The position numbers and the translations under genes are program-made. Under the pieces are notes generated by a model that saw nothing but the letters and a program-made list of their open reading frames with translations, was not told the DNA's origin and ran no database searches. 64,000 nucleotides of DNA from Pseudomonas coleopterorum (GTDB lineage Bacteria > Pseudomonadota > Gammaproteobacteria > Pseudomonadales > Pseudomonadaceae): positions 186,001 to 250,000 of the forward strand of contig NZ_FNTZ01000001.1 in assembly GCF_900105555.1 (NCBI RefSeq), in the 5' to 3' direction. How positions within the stretch are numbered: the stretch's first letter is position 1; each line of letters begins with the position of its first letter. Positions 9,096 to 18,588 of the stretch are shown here, in pieces.

Positions 9096-9118
9096 GTTAC
9101 GTTCGATGCCTACGTAAC
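9096..9118. promoter_or_regulatory. Inverted repeat upstream of the large nuclease-repeat gene
   Basis: GTTACGT (9096-9102) and ACGTAAC (9112-9118) form a perfect 7-base dyad with a 9-base spacer, 42 bases before the start at 9160. The surrounding 188-base gap is A/T-richer than the neighbouring genes. It may be an operator for separate control of the last gene, or chance. Confidence 0.3.
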
Positions 9119-9159
9119 GCTTCCACAGCTAAAAATTTATTTCGTGCCAGGAGTGGATC

Positions 9160-12100
9160 ATGGATAAGCCTGCGGAGTCGACAAGACTCTCCCGCCCCAA
9201 CCCCAAAGACTTTTTGCGAGCGAGGCGACCGGAGGAGTTCTCTGATTCTGTAAAGCTGCAGGAGTCAGCCATCGACCGCTCCATGCTGGAGTATCATTTC
9301 GCATCACTGAATAATCGAAGCCAAGAGCTTCAGTTCGAAGTCTTTGTAAGAAAGCTCTGCGAGCGTGAGGTCTGTCCGAATCTCATTCCTCAGACCGGGC
9401 CGACGGCGGGTGGCGACGGCAAGACCGATACTGAAACGTATCCTGTCTCGAACCAGATCGCCTTCTTCTGGGGGCTCAACGATGCCCCGGAGGCTGAGCG
9501 ATGGGCATTTGGGGTGAGTACTCAAAAAGCCTGGAAGGCGAAATGTGTCAAAGATGTCGAGAGCATGCTTTCTACCGGGCGTGGCTACTCCAAGATTTTC
9601 TGCGTCAGCAGCATGTATATCAAGAACAGTTCAAGGGTGGCGTTGCAAGATAAGCTCTCGAAGGAGCACGGAGTCGAGGTAACGATTTTTGACCGCAGCT
9701 GGCTGCTGGACAAAACACTTCATCCAAAAAATCAGCAGCTCGCCATTGATTACCTCGGGCTTACGGGAAGTATAGAAAGCCAAATCCAAATCGGGCCTTT
9801 CGATGCCGATAAGCGCATCCAGCTAGCAGAAATCGAACGAAAAATTGATCAGATTGAAGATCCTGGCAACCTGACCTTCTCGCAGGTTGATCTCTACACC
9901 AAGCGGGCAATTATCCACAAAGAGTTAGAGCAGGACGCCTACGCTGTTCGGCACCATTTTGATGTCGCCGTTCGAACCGCAAAAAAATTTGGAAGCAAAA
10001 GACAGCGTTTTGACGCTCTATACCAGTACGCTTGGGCAGCGTACTGGTGGCTTGAAGATATCGACCTTTTTGAGTCCTACTTTGAGCAAGCAATTGCTGT
10101 TGCCGAGCAAACTGAGAATGTAGAGGTCTGGGAAAAGGTTGTCACCTTGTACAATCTGGTGATCACTAGCCACAGGCATGGCACGTCCACTCTAGATAAT
10201 CCTGCATTGGAGGGAAGGATTCGCCTTAAGTTGGACAGCTTGGCCAACGATCCCGACATGATCAGCAGTTCACTTCAAGCCCAAACCGCCTTGGGGTTTT
10301 TGGATTTGTTAAGCTGTCAAACCGAGGATCAGGTCAATGCCGTCTTTGGCAGACTGGAGACCATAGCTGGCGATGCGCATAAGCTGATAGGTTACCCTAT
10401 AGCCCGACTGCTCAATTTGGTTGAAGCCCTCGACGTAGCGTTTGGTGACCTCGACACCTACAACTCGCTACTAAACAAGCTCATTGATGATGCTGGCGCT
10501 CGTGAGGGTGGTCTGGTAGTCGCAGACAGGTATCTGCGACGCGCGGCTGTCAGTTTCGACAAAAAAGACTACAACAGAGCAATCAAGCATCTGGGAATGT
10601 CGCTTTACGGGCTGTACACACCCGAAACAAAAGATGAGATGTTCTCAGCGCTTTATATGCTCTCCCATGCATATGAAAAGAAGGGGCTGCCATGGGCAGC
10701 AAGGGGCGCAGCAATCATGGCCGCGCACCTTGTAACATCGCAGGCTATCAAGGGACAACGCGGTTCTCGTCGCCAGGTAGCCATCTACAATCGTTTATTG
10801 TGGATAGAAGCGCAGCAAGGAAGGCTAAGCCAGTCTTTGCATTGGTATTCGTTATCTCGGCTGGTGGGATCAACGCTGGATGATGACCCGTGGACAGATG
10901 ATCAGCGAATTAGCTACGAATGTTTACTAGGGCAGTTGTTGCTTAATGCAAGCTTTTCAGAGGTGCAGCAATTAGCCTGGCTTCCAGATAAACTGAGGTC
11001 AATGGGGCTGCACATTGTTGCCGACGCGTTGTGGGTTTGTCTTGGGTATGAGTCTAAATTATCTGAGGATGACGTCCCGTTCAACATTGAGTTTATCAAT
11101 ACTTGGCGTGGTATGGATTTTGGCGTCCCAGTAGCCCCTTTGGATTTGTATATGGAGCGCTGGACGACCGTTAACTCCCAAATACTGGGGTGCGCGGTCA
11201 GTGTTTCGTTTCCTATTAAATCCCCGTGCATCGAAGTGGCGCAGCAACTGCTGGCGGTAATTGAGAGCTTCTGTGCACCTATGATGGCAGAGCGTGCGGT
11301 GGCGTCGGTGCCGAGCATGACGATTGATATTTCGCTTGAACACAGTGCCTCTACGGTCATTGAATACAGCTTTGATATGGGAGCGCAGATCGCATCTGCC
11401 CACATCACGTGCTCTGCTTTCGACAGCACTCAAATGACTGCCAGCGAGCTAGAGTCTGTGCAGACCTTTTTCACTGAGTTTTGCCTTCACTTTGTTTCTG
11501 CAATTTGCCCTCATATTGGTTTCTCCAAACTAGAGGAAATGTTGCGGGACGATAAGGCTCTAGAGCGCGCTGTGACCTTCAACTCTAATTTGGGTTTGCA
11601 AACTCATATGATGGGCAAGGACGTTGACCCAAGTATAGAATCTCATAAAGACGCTTCTTATGAGCTATACCTGCCAACCAGGAGCGTCAGTTGGGCCGAT
11701 CATTATGATGTGCCAAAATCTGCAGAGGTCGAAGCTAACAAAGCTCCTACGGACGAACAAGAAGTCTGGCATCCTTATAAGTTAGATGATCTGAAGCACA
11801 GCGACGTAACGGTTCATTCGTTGATTCAAAACCACCTTTGGGATCAGGCTGGGTGGCGAGGTGTCGGGTTTGGACTGGGCGAACGAAAACTGCCGCTGAT
11901 GATGTTCGCTTTTGAGCAGGTAATGGTTGGCCAAAAGATTTTTTCAAATATGGCAGGGTCTATTGGTAAAGAGGATTCAGCTGGATCGCTCCGCATAACC
12001 TTGATTCGCGGTATCGATAAGGCGAACCCAGCTCATTACCGGGTCGTGGTATCGCAAAACGTGGACTACTCCAAAGCAGATTCTTCGAAGCTCCAAACCC

Positions 12101-12393
12101 TTCTCTCCCGTATCAATACCATGACCCCAAACTCCTCAGAGAATCTTGAGAGATTCCTGCATGAATATGGGTTGGCGAAGAAATGCTGCGTCGCGACGCC
12201 TAGTGCAGATGGAAGGCCCGTTACCCACATCATAACCACTGGCGTCGTGACGAAGTGGGCTTGGGAAATTGATGCGAACGATCCGGACATTTCAGCGATC
12301 GGTCTGGAAGACGATGTATACATTCCTGAGGGTGAGATTGACCCGCCCATCAGAAGAGCACACGCACAAATCGGTTCGTTTCGGAGGCGTTGA
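9160..12393 (+). CDS. Large protein with Mrr-like N-terminus and TPR-like helical repeats
   Basis: This is a 1077-residue protein. Residues ~50-200 resemble an Mrr/PD-(D/E)XK endonuclease domain: Glu-rich helix (LQFEVFVRKLCERE), then TGPTAGGDGKTDTE with candidate acidic residues at 86 and 90, then WAFGVSTQKAWKAK with the candidate basic residues. From ~230 to ~620 the sequence is a run of helical repeats of tetratricopeptide type. The remaining ~450 residues are unassigned. The start has AGGAG upstream. The base composition is clearly more A/T-rich than the core genes to the right. The nuclease-plus-repeat design suggests a sensor-effector, and its place behind a helicase fusion suggests a defence system. 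The catalytic residues are my reading of a weak motif. Confidence 0.65.
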   Translation: MDKPAESTRLSRPNPKDFLRARRPEEFSDSVKLQESAIDRSMLEYHFASLNNRSQELQFEVFVRKLCEREVCPNLIPQTGPTAGGDGKTDTETYPVSNQIAFFWGLNDAPEAERWAFGVSTQKAWKAKCVKDVESMLSTGRGYSKIFCVSSMYIKNSSRVALQDKLSKEHGVEVTIFDRSWLLDKTLHPKNQQLAIDYLGLTGSIESQIQIGPFDADKRIQLAEIERKIDQIEDPGNLTFSQVDLYTKRAIIHKELEQDAYAVRHHFDVAVRTAKKFGSKRQRFDALYQYAWAAYWWLEDIDLFESYFEQAIAVAEQTENVEVWEKVVTLYNLVITSHRHGTSTLDNPALEGRIRLKLDSLANDPDMISSSLQAQTALGFLDLLSCQTEDQVNAVFGRLETIAGDAHKLIGYPIARLLNLVEALDVAFGDLDTYNSLLNKLIDDAGAREGGLVVADRYLRRAAVSFDKKDYNRAIKHLGMSLYGLYTPETKDEMFSALYMLSHAYEKKGLPWAARGAAIMAAHLVTSQAIKGQRGSRRQVAIYNRLLWIEAQQGRLSQSLHWYSLSRLVGSTLDDDPWTDDQRISYECLLGQLLLNASFSEVQQLAWLPDKLRSMGLHIVADALWVCLGYESKLSEDDVPFNIEFINTWRGMDFGVPVAPLDLYMERWTTVNSQILGCAVSVSFPIKSPCIEVAQQLLAVIESFCAPMMAERAVASVPSMTIDISLEHSASTVIEYSFDMGAQIASAHITCSAFDSTQMTASELESVQTFFTEFCLHFVSAICPHIGFSKLEEMLRDDKALERAVTFNSNLGLQTHMMGKDVDPSIESHKDASYELYLPTRSVSWADHYDVPKSAEVEANKAPTDEQEVWHPYKLDDLKHSDVTVHSLIQNHLWDQAGWRGVGFGLGERKLPLMMFAFEQVMVGQKIFSNMAGSIGKEDSAGSLRITLIRGIDKANPAHYRVVVSQNVDYSKADSSKLQTLLSRINTMTPNSSENLERFLHEYGLAKKCCVATPSADGRPVTHIITTGVVTKWAWEIDANDPDISAIGLEDDVYIPEGEIDPPIRRAHAQIGSFRRR

Positions 12394-12808
12394 GATTCTA
12401 GCCCAAGGCGGGTGTTCAACAGTCCGCCCTGGCACGCGTCAGTCTAGCGATATTGAACCTCGCGGATACCCCACGTTGGAAGTGAGTGCATGAGCGTTTG
12501 CCGAGGTCAATGGACGAAATGGTCAAGCTTTCAGGCAGTGTCCGGGGCAAGGCTCTGGAACCACTGATTGGTAGCTTTCTCTATGCCCATAAGCGGTGAT
12601 CTCCGGCAAAATAATGAGCGATCTCAGAGTCGGTTGTGACCATAGAATGCGTGGCTAGAAACAGCGATAGACTGTGACTATTTCGCGTTTTTTCGAGGAA
12701 GGCCTGTTGCGTTCATATTGTGCAAAAAGCTATAATGCACATATGCAGAAACGCTAGGAAGGCTTCAAAAGTTACCGTAGTGTGCAGTAATATGGGGGGA
12801 GGAGTTTT
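12394..12808. other. Right end of genomic island: A/T-rich non-coding tract with TGTGCA repeats
   Basis: These 415 bases contain no credible gene. The final ~110 bases are A/T-rich and carry the hexamer TGTGCA at 12720-12725 and 12781-12786 and its complement TGCACA at 12736-12741, the latter inside ATGCACATATGCA. Such clustered short repeats next to an insertion boundary are what recombinase arm-type sites look like. The tract joins the thyA coding sequence at about 12809. A short A/T-rich 3' end is a described property of GInt elements, which would fit, but the identifying recombinase genes are not in the window. Confidence 0.5.
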
Positions 12809-13123
12809 TTGGGTACGCCGTTCAACCTCACCGAAGGCGCCGCGCTGCTGTCGCTGGTCGGACGCCTGACGGGCTACACGCCGCGCTGGTTCACCTACTT
12901 CATCGGCGACGCCCATGTGTACGAGAACCATCTGGACATGCTCAACGAGCAAATGAAACGCGAGCCCCTACCGGCCCCCAAGCTGGTGATTTCCGATCGC
13001 GTGCCCGAGTTCGCCAAGACTGGCGTGTACCAACCGGAGTGGCTGGAGCTGATCGAACCGAGTGATTTTTCCCTGGAAGGCTACGAACACCACGCGCCAC
13101 TGACTGCACCGATGGCGGTGTGA
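12809..13123 (+). pseudogene. thyA: Thymidylate synthase, 3' fragment
   Basis: The frame encodes the last third of thymidylate synthase: [15 protein letters not shown], then the conserved [17 protein letters not shown] and the C-terminal [15 protein letters not shown], ending in TGA. The 5' two thirds, including the catalytic Cys in the PCH motif, are absent; upstream sequence is unrelated island DNA. The break falls at the codons for LG|TPFN. The bases TTGGGT at 12809-12814 can be read as either end of the crossover. No ribosome binding site serves the fragment, so I call it a displaced remnant. A working thyA could be restored on the left side of the island if the island brings its own 3' end; otherwise the cell would need thyX or thymidine. 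Confidence 0.85.
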
Positions 13124-13192
13124 TCGCGCAAGCTCCCGTATGCGTAGGGGTGAACCTGACAAGTCGCGGCATCTGCGCCTGCTACGAGCCCG

Positions 13193-13217
13193 TGTGGGAG
13201 CGGGCTCTGCCCGCGAA
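13193..13217. repeat. Single REP element (GGGAGCGGGCTCTGCCCGCGAA family)
   Basis: One copy of the imperfect palindrome TGTGGGAGCGGGCTCTGCCC plus GCGAA. The same sequence recurs as inverted pairs at 41016-41089 and 43285-43371. It lies between the thyA remnant and the convergent GNAT gene. Confidence 0.75.
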
Positions 13218-13267
13218 ACAGACACCGCAGTCTGCCTGCTGCACTGCGGCCAGGCGTTTCGATGCAA

Positions 13268-13741
13268 TTACCCCGATGCTTTGGTGAAGATATTCATCCC
13301 CCCAACGTCAGTCTCGATCTGCTCCCAGCCAAGCCGCCCGTAGTACGCCGACTTTTCCTCGACAGCACATAGATAGACCCGCTCGACACCCTCAGCTTTC
13401 GCTTTCTGCATTCCGGCTGTGAGTAATGCCGCCCCGACGCCGTCATTGCGGCTCTCGGCCTCCACCCACAGCGCCGCCAGCCAGGGCGAATACTGCACTC
13501 GTTCATCCATGTCCGAAACGATCAGCGATACCGTGCCCATGAACCGCTCACCTGCATGAGCGACCAAAGTGGTGGGAATGGGCTTGGAACGCAGGCTGTC
13601 TTCCAGAAGCGTCAGCACATCTTCCAAGGTGTGGCCGTCTTCCTTCCACCAGGCTTGCCACAGCCGCTCGCCCACGATGGCAAGAAAACCAGGTTCAGTG
13701 CGCAGATCGGATATTTGAAAGGGGGTTGCGGTGCGATTCAT
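13268..13741 (-). CDS. GNAT family N-acetyltransferase
   Basis: This 157-residue protein has the GNAT fold. The acetyl-CoA-binding loop appears as the conserved stretch LAALWVEAESRNDGVGAALL (a variant of the usual Q/RxxGxG/A), followed by a helix (TAGMQKAKAEGV), a strand ending in YLCAVEEKS, and the typical end YYGRLGWEQIE. It is the first intact gene outside the island and is convergent with the thyA fragment. The substrate cannot be deduced. No operon partner is visible. Confidence 0.85.
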   Translation of the reverse strand: MNRTATPFQISDLRTEPGFLAIVGERLWQAWWKEDGHTLEDVLTLLEDSLRSKPIPTTLVAHAGERFMGTVSLIVSDMDERVQYSPWLAALWVEAESRNDGVGAALLTAGMQKAKAEGVERVYLCAVEEKSAYYGRLGWEQIETDVGGMNIFTKASG

Positions 13742-13984
13742 GACAGGTTCTTTTTGTTGGACATGTGCAACGAACCTATAGGCAGGCTTTGCAATAGCGA
13801 AACTAGGATTGTTTCAAAACCTTGCTCGCTGATTCAGTTAAGAGATCCGAAAGTCCGCATGCAGGTGTTGCCAATGCTGGTGCAGGATCGCTTGCTGGTC
13901 CGGCCTCATGACATTGGCGGCAAGGGCCTCAGCCGACCAATTACGAATGCAGCGTCAGCTTCAAGGCCGCTACGGTTTCTACAC

Positions 13985-14284
13985 TCATGGCAGATCATCC
14001 CAAGGATTTTCCGGATAGTTATCCACAGGTCGATCATCCTCGAAATACACCGGCGCGCCTGCGAGGATCTTTTCGATCAGTTTGAGTTGGTCCTTGGGCA
14101 CCAGGACCATGCTTGCATCCAGACCTTCGGCAATCAGGTCCAGGGTGTTGAGGCGCGGGTTGCCGTCCTTTTCGATCTTTCCATATTGCTGGCGGGTGAG
14201 GCCAGTGCGCAGGGGCATGTCCTGAATCTGAAGACCCAGTTGTTGGCGGCGGTTGCGGATCTGTTGCAGAAGTGTGGTTAACAT
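13985..14284 (-). CDS. XRE/HipB-like helix-turn-helix regulator
   Basis: This is a 99-residue protein with an N-terminal Cro/C1-type helix-turn-helix at about residues 10-65 (RRQQLGLQIQDMPLRTGLTR then YGKIEKDGNPRLNTLDLIAE). It resembles HipB-type antitoxins, yet no hipA follows: the 243 bases downstream (13742-13984) hold no open frame of that kind. It is therefore an orphan regulator or the remnant of a toxin-antitoxin pair. The 3' end is acidic (DDRPVDNYPENPWDDLP). The stretch upstream to cadR (14285-14399) is A/T-rich and may carry its promoter. Confidence 0.75.
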   Translation of the reverse strand: MLTTLLQQIRNRRQQLGLQIQDMPLRTGLTRQQYGKIEKDGNPRLNTLDLIAEGLDASMVLVPKDQLKLIEKILAGAPVYFEDDRPVDNYPENPWDDLP

Positions 14285-14399
14285 AGGCTGAGTATGAGCC
14301 TGATATGGTTCATGTCAAATGAAATGAGCCATATATTATTCATATTTCTTGGGCGATTCGCATGCCAGGGTGTATCTGCTGAACCGCGACGTATTTTTT

Positions 14400-14849
14400 T
14401 CAATGCCCGTGACTGCGGCCCACATGTGAGTGCTCAGCATCGGGGACGGTGACGGCGCCGCTGACTTCCAAACGCTGGAGAATCGCGCAGTGCTCCTCGG
14501 CGGTACCGCCATGGCATTTCTGGCGCAGAGCAACGAGCTGCTCCTGCAAGGCTACCAGGCCGTCTATCCGCGCCTTGACGTGATGGATGTGTTCATCGAT
14601 CAGGTCGTTGACGCTCTGGCACTGGTCCTGGGGGCTGTCGCGCAGGGTCAACAGGTTGCGGATCTCGTCGAGGGTCATGTCCAGGATGCGACAGTTGCGG
14701 ATGAACGTCAGCCGTTCGACGTGAGCCTGGGTGTAGAGGCGATAGTTACCGTCGCTGCGGGCAGGGGGCGGCAAGAGGCTTTCGCGTTCGTAATAGCGGA
14801 TGGTTTCGACTTGGCAGTCGGTGATTTTCGCCAGTTCGCCGATTTTCAT
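14400..14849 (-). CDS. cadR: MerR-family heavy-metal regulator CadR
   Basis: This 149-residue protein activates the divergent efflux ATPase gene when it binds Cd(II), Pb(II) or Zn(II). The MerR DNA-binding domain is at the N-terminus (MKIGELAKITDCQVETIRYY), followed by a dimerisation helix. Candidate metal ligands are the Cys in QDQCQSV, the Cys in RQKCHGG and the Cys in EEHCAIL. The His-rich tail (EHSHVGRSHGH) is typical of Pseudomonas CadR. I use the second ATG at 14849 because it places AGGG at a normal distance; ATG 14855 would add two residues. Its operator lies in the shared intergenic region at 14874-14894. Confidence 0.9.
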   Translation of the reverse strand: MKIGELAKITDCQVETIRYYERESLLPPPARSDGNYRLYTQAHVERLTFIRNCRILDMTLDEIRNLLTLRDSPQDQCQSVNDLIDEHIHHVKARIDGLVALQEQLVALRQKCHGGTAEEHCAILQRLEVSGAVTVPDAEHSHVGRSHGH

Positions 14850-14870
14850 GCTCATAACCCTGGAAGATGC

Positions 14871-14902
14871 TTGACCCTATAGTGGCTACAGGGTGTTCAC
14901 TT
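14871..14902 (+). promoter_or_regulatory. CadR-controlled cadA promoter with MerR-type dyad
   Basis: TTGACC (14871-14876) is a good -35 box. It overlaps the start of the dyad ACCCTATAG-TGG-CTACAGGGT (14874-14894), which matches the known CadR/ZntR-type operator form. A weak -10 (TTCACT, about 14896-14901) would leave a spacer of about 19 bases, the long spacing that MerR-family activators correct by twisting the DNA. The site lies between the divergent cadR and cadA starts and probably controls both. Confidence 0.85.
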
Positions 14903-14932
14903 GGCAACCTGCACTTCAGGGAATTGCGACCA

Positions 14933-17221
<2,289 letters not shown>

Positions 17222-17229
17222 CTGCGGCG

Positions 17230-18588
17230 TCAGAGCTGCTGGGCCAGGGCTTCGATCTGTTCTTCACGCTCGCGCTGGGCCAGGTGCTTGTGGCCGTTGA
17301 GCGAGGACCATTTCGGGTAGGCTCGGGCCTTGTTCAGGGCTTCGGGCAGCTTGCCTTCGCGCCAGGTCTGCTCCTGTGGCGCCGCTACCTCGATGGTGCC
17401 CATGGCAGCATGGCCACGGGCATCGAGCGCTTTCACCAGTTGCTGCTGACGCAAGGCCAGCAGCCGCAGCACGTTGTCGTCCACGGTCAGTTCGCGCTCG
17501 CCCTTGAACTTGCCCAACAGGCGCGCGCCATAGCCACGGGCGGTCTGCAGGGCGCCGCCGGCAATGGCGCCAGCGATGGCTGCCATGCCCAGGGTCAAGC
17601 CGCCCACCAGCAGATCGACGCCAGCGCCCGCCGCCGCACCGGCCGCAATGCCGCCGCCGACCTTCACGCCCAACTGCTTGAGCGTATCGGGATTGAACAG
17701 GTCGTCGCCCCAGCGCCCATCTGACAGTGGCAAGTCGCCGGCCGACGCATCCTGGCTGCGAAAGGCATACAGCTTGAGCAAGGCTTCCACGCAGCGCTGC
17801 TCGCGCTTGCGTACCGCCTGGCGAAGCTCTTCGATGGCGCCTGCGGCCGCTTCGCTGGTCACACTGCGGCGACAGGCTGCGCAGTCGATCAACAGTTCGG
17901 CGATCAGCCGCCGCGCGCTGCCCTGGCGCGCCAGTCGTTGCGCCTGTTGATCTTCGATCAGCCGCTGCAATGCTGGGCGTGAATGTTCCAGCAGCAACGC
18001 CAGACTTTCATACAGCCGCCGCTCGCCATCCTCGGGCGGTGCCACACTGTCGAAGCGAACCAAGGCGTGCAGACCGAGGCGGGCCAGTGCCTCGCGCCAA
18101 TCCCCCTCGCGTTGCTGGCTGCTGCTGACGAAGTTGAGCACCGGCAGCAACGGTTTCCCGCAGCTGGCCAGCACTTCCAGTTCGTCGCGGTACTTGGCCA
18201 GCACCGGCTCGCGCGCGTCGATCACATACAGGCCGGCATCGGAGGCCAGCAACTGGCGCAGCACCTTGGCCTCCTGCTCGAAACGTTGGCGCGCCTCGCT
18301 GCCCTGCAGGAACCGCTCGACCCGCGCCGGGCCGTCGAGCCGCTCGCCGGGGCGATCCAGGCGTTCGAGGAAATCCAGCAGGGCGATGGCATCTTCCAGG
18401 CCGGGGGTGTCGTAGAGTTCCAGCAGGGCGTCGCCATCGACCGAAAGGCGTGCGCCTTCCACATGACGCGTGGTGCTGGGCCGGTGCGACACTTCGCCGA
18501 AGCCTACGTCGCGGGTCAGCGTGCGCAGCAGGGAGGTCTTGCCGACATTGGTGTGGCCGACCACGGCCAGGGTCAGGGGCTTACTCAT
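17230..18588 (-). CDS. GTPase with C-terminal DUF3482 domain
   Basis: This is a 452-residue TRAFAC-type GTPase of the Era/EngA kind. The G1 loop GHTNVGKTSLL is at about residues 11-21, the switch Thr is in RPSTTRH, and the G3 is YDTPGLED. The C-terminal ~200 residues (DUF3482) contain a Gly/Ala-rich hydrophobic stretch (GGIAAGAAAGAGVDLLVGG) that could touch the membrane. The start at 18588 (MSKPLTLAVVG) overlaps the end of the upstream DUF2868 gene by 8 bases, so the two are co-translated and probably act together at the inner membrane. The cellular role of the pair is unknown. Confidence 0.85.
   Translation of the reverse strand: MSKPLTLAVVGHTNVGKTSLLRTLTRDVGFGEVSHRPSTTRHVEGARLSVDGDALLELYDTPGLEDAIALLDFLERLDRPGERLDGPARVERFLQGSEARQRFEQEAKVLRQLLASDAGLYVIDAREPVLAKYRDELEVLASCGKPLLPVLNFVSSSQQREGDWREALARLGLHALVRFDSVAPPEDGERRLYESLALLLEHSRPALQRLIEDQQAQRLARQGSARRLIAELLIDCAACRRSVTSEAAAGAIEELRQAVRKREQRCVEALLKLYAFRSQDASAGDLPLSDGRWGDDLFNPDTLKQLGVKVGGGIAAGAAAGAGVDLLVGGLTLGMAAIAGAIAGGALQTARGYGARLLGKFKGERELTVDDNVLRLLALRQQQLVKALDARGHAAMGTIEVAAPQEQTWREGKLPEALNKARAYPKWSSLNGHKHLAQREREEQIEALAQQL

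Noticed and set aside
12700..12815. A group I intron in thyA at the td position
   Set aside because: Only the 3' exon is present. The preceding bases carry no recognisable intron core, and over 12 kb of unrelated genes lie upstream, so this is an island boundary.
13750..13984. Possible hipA remnant downstream of the XRE gene
   Set aside because: Short minus-strand stretches can be read, but none shows a recognisable HipA motif, so I list it only as a gap.
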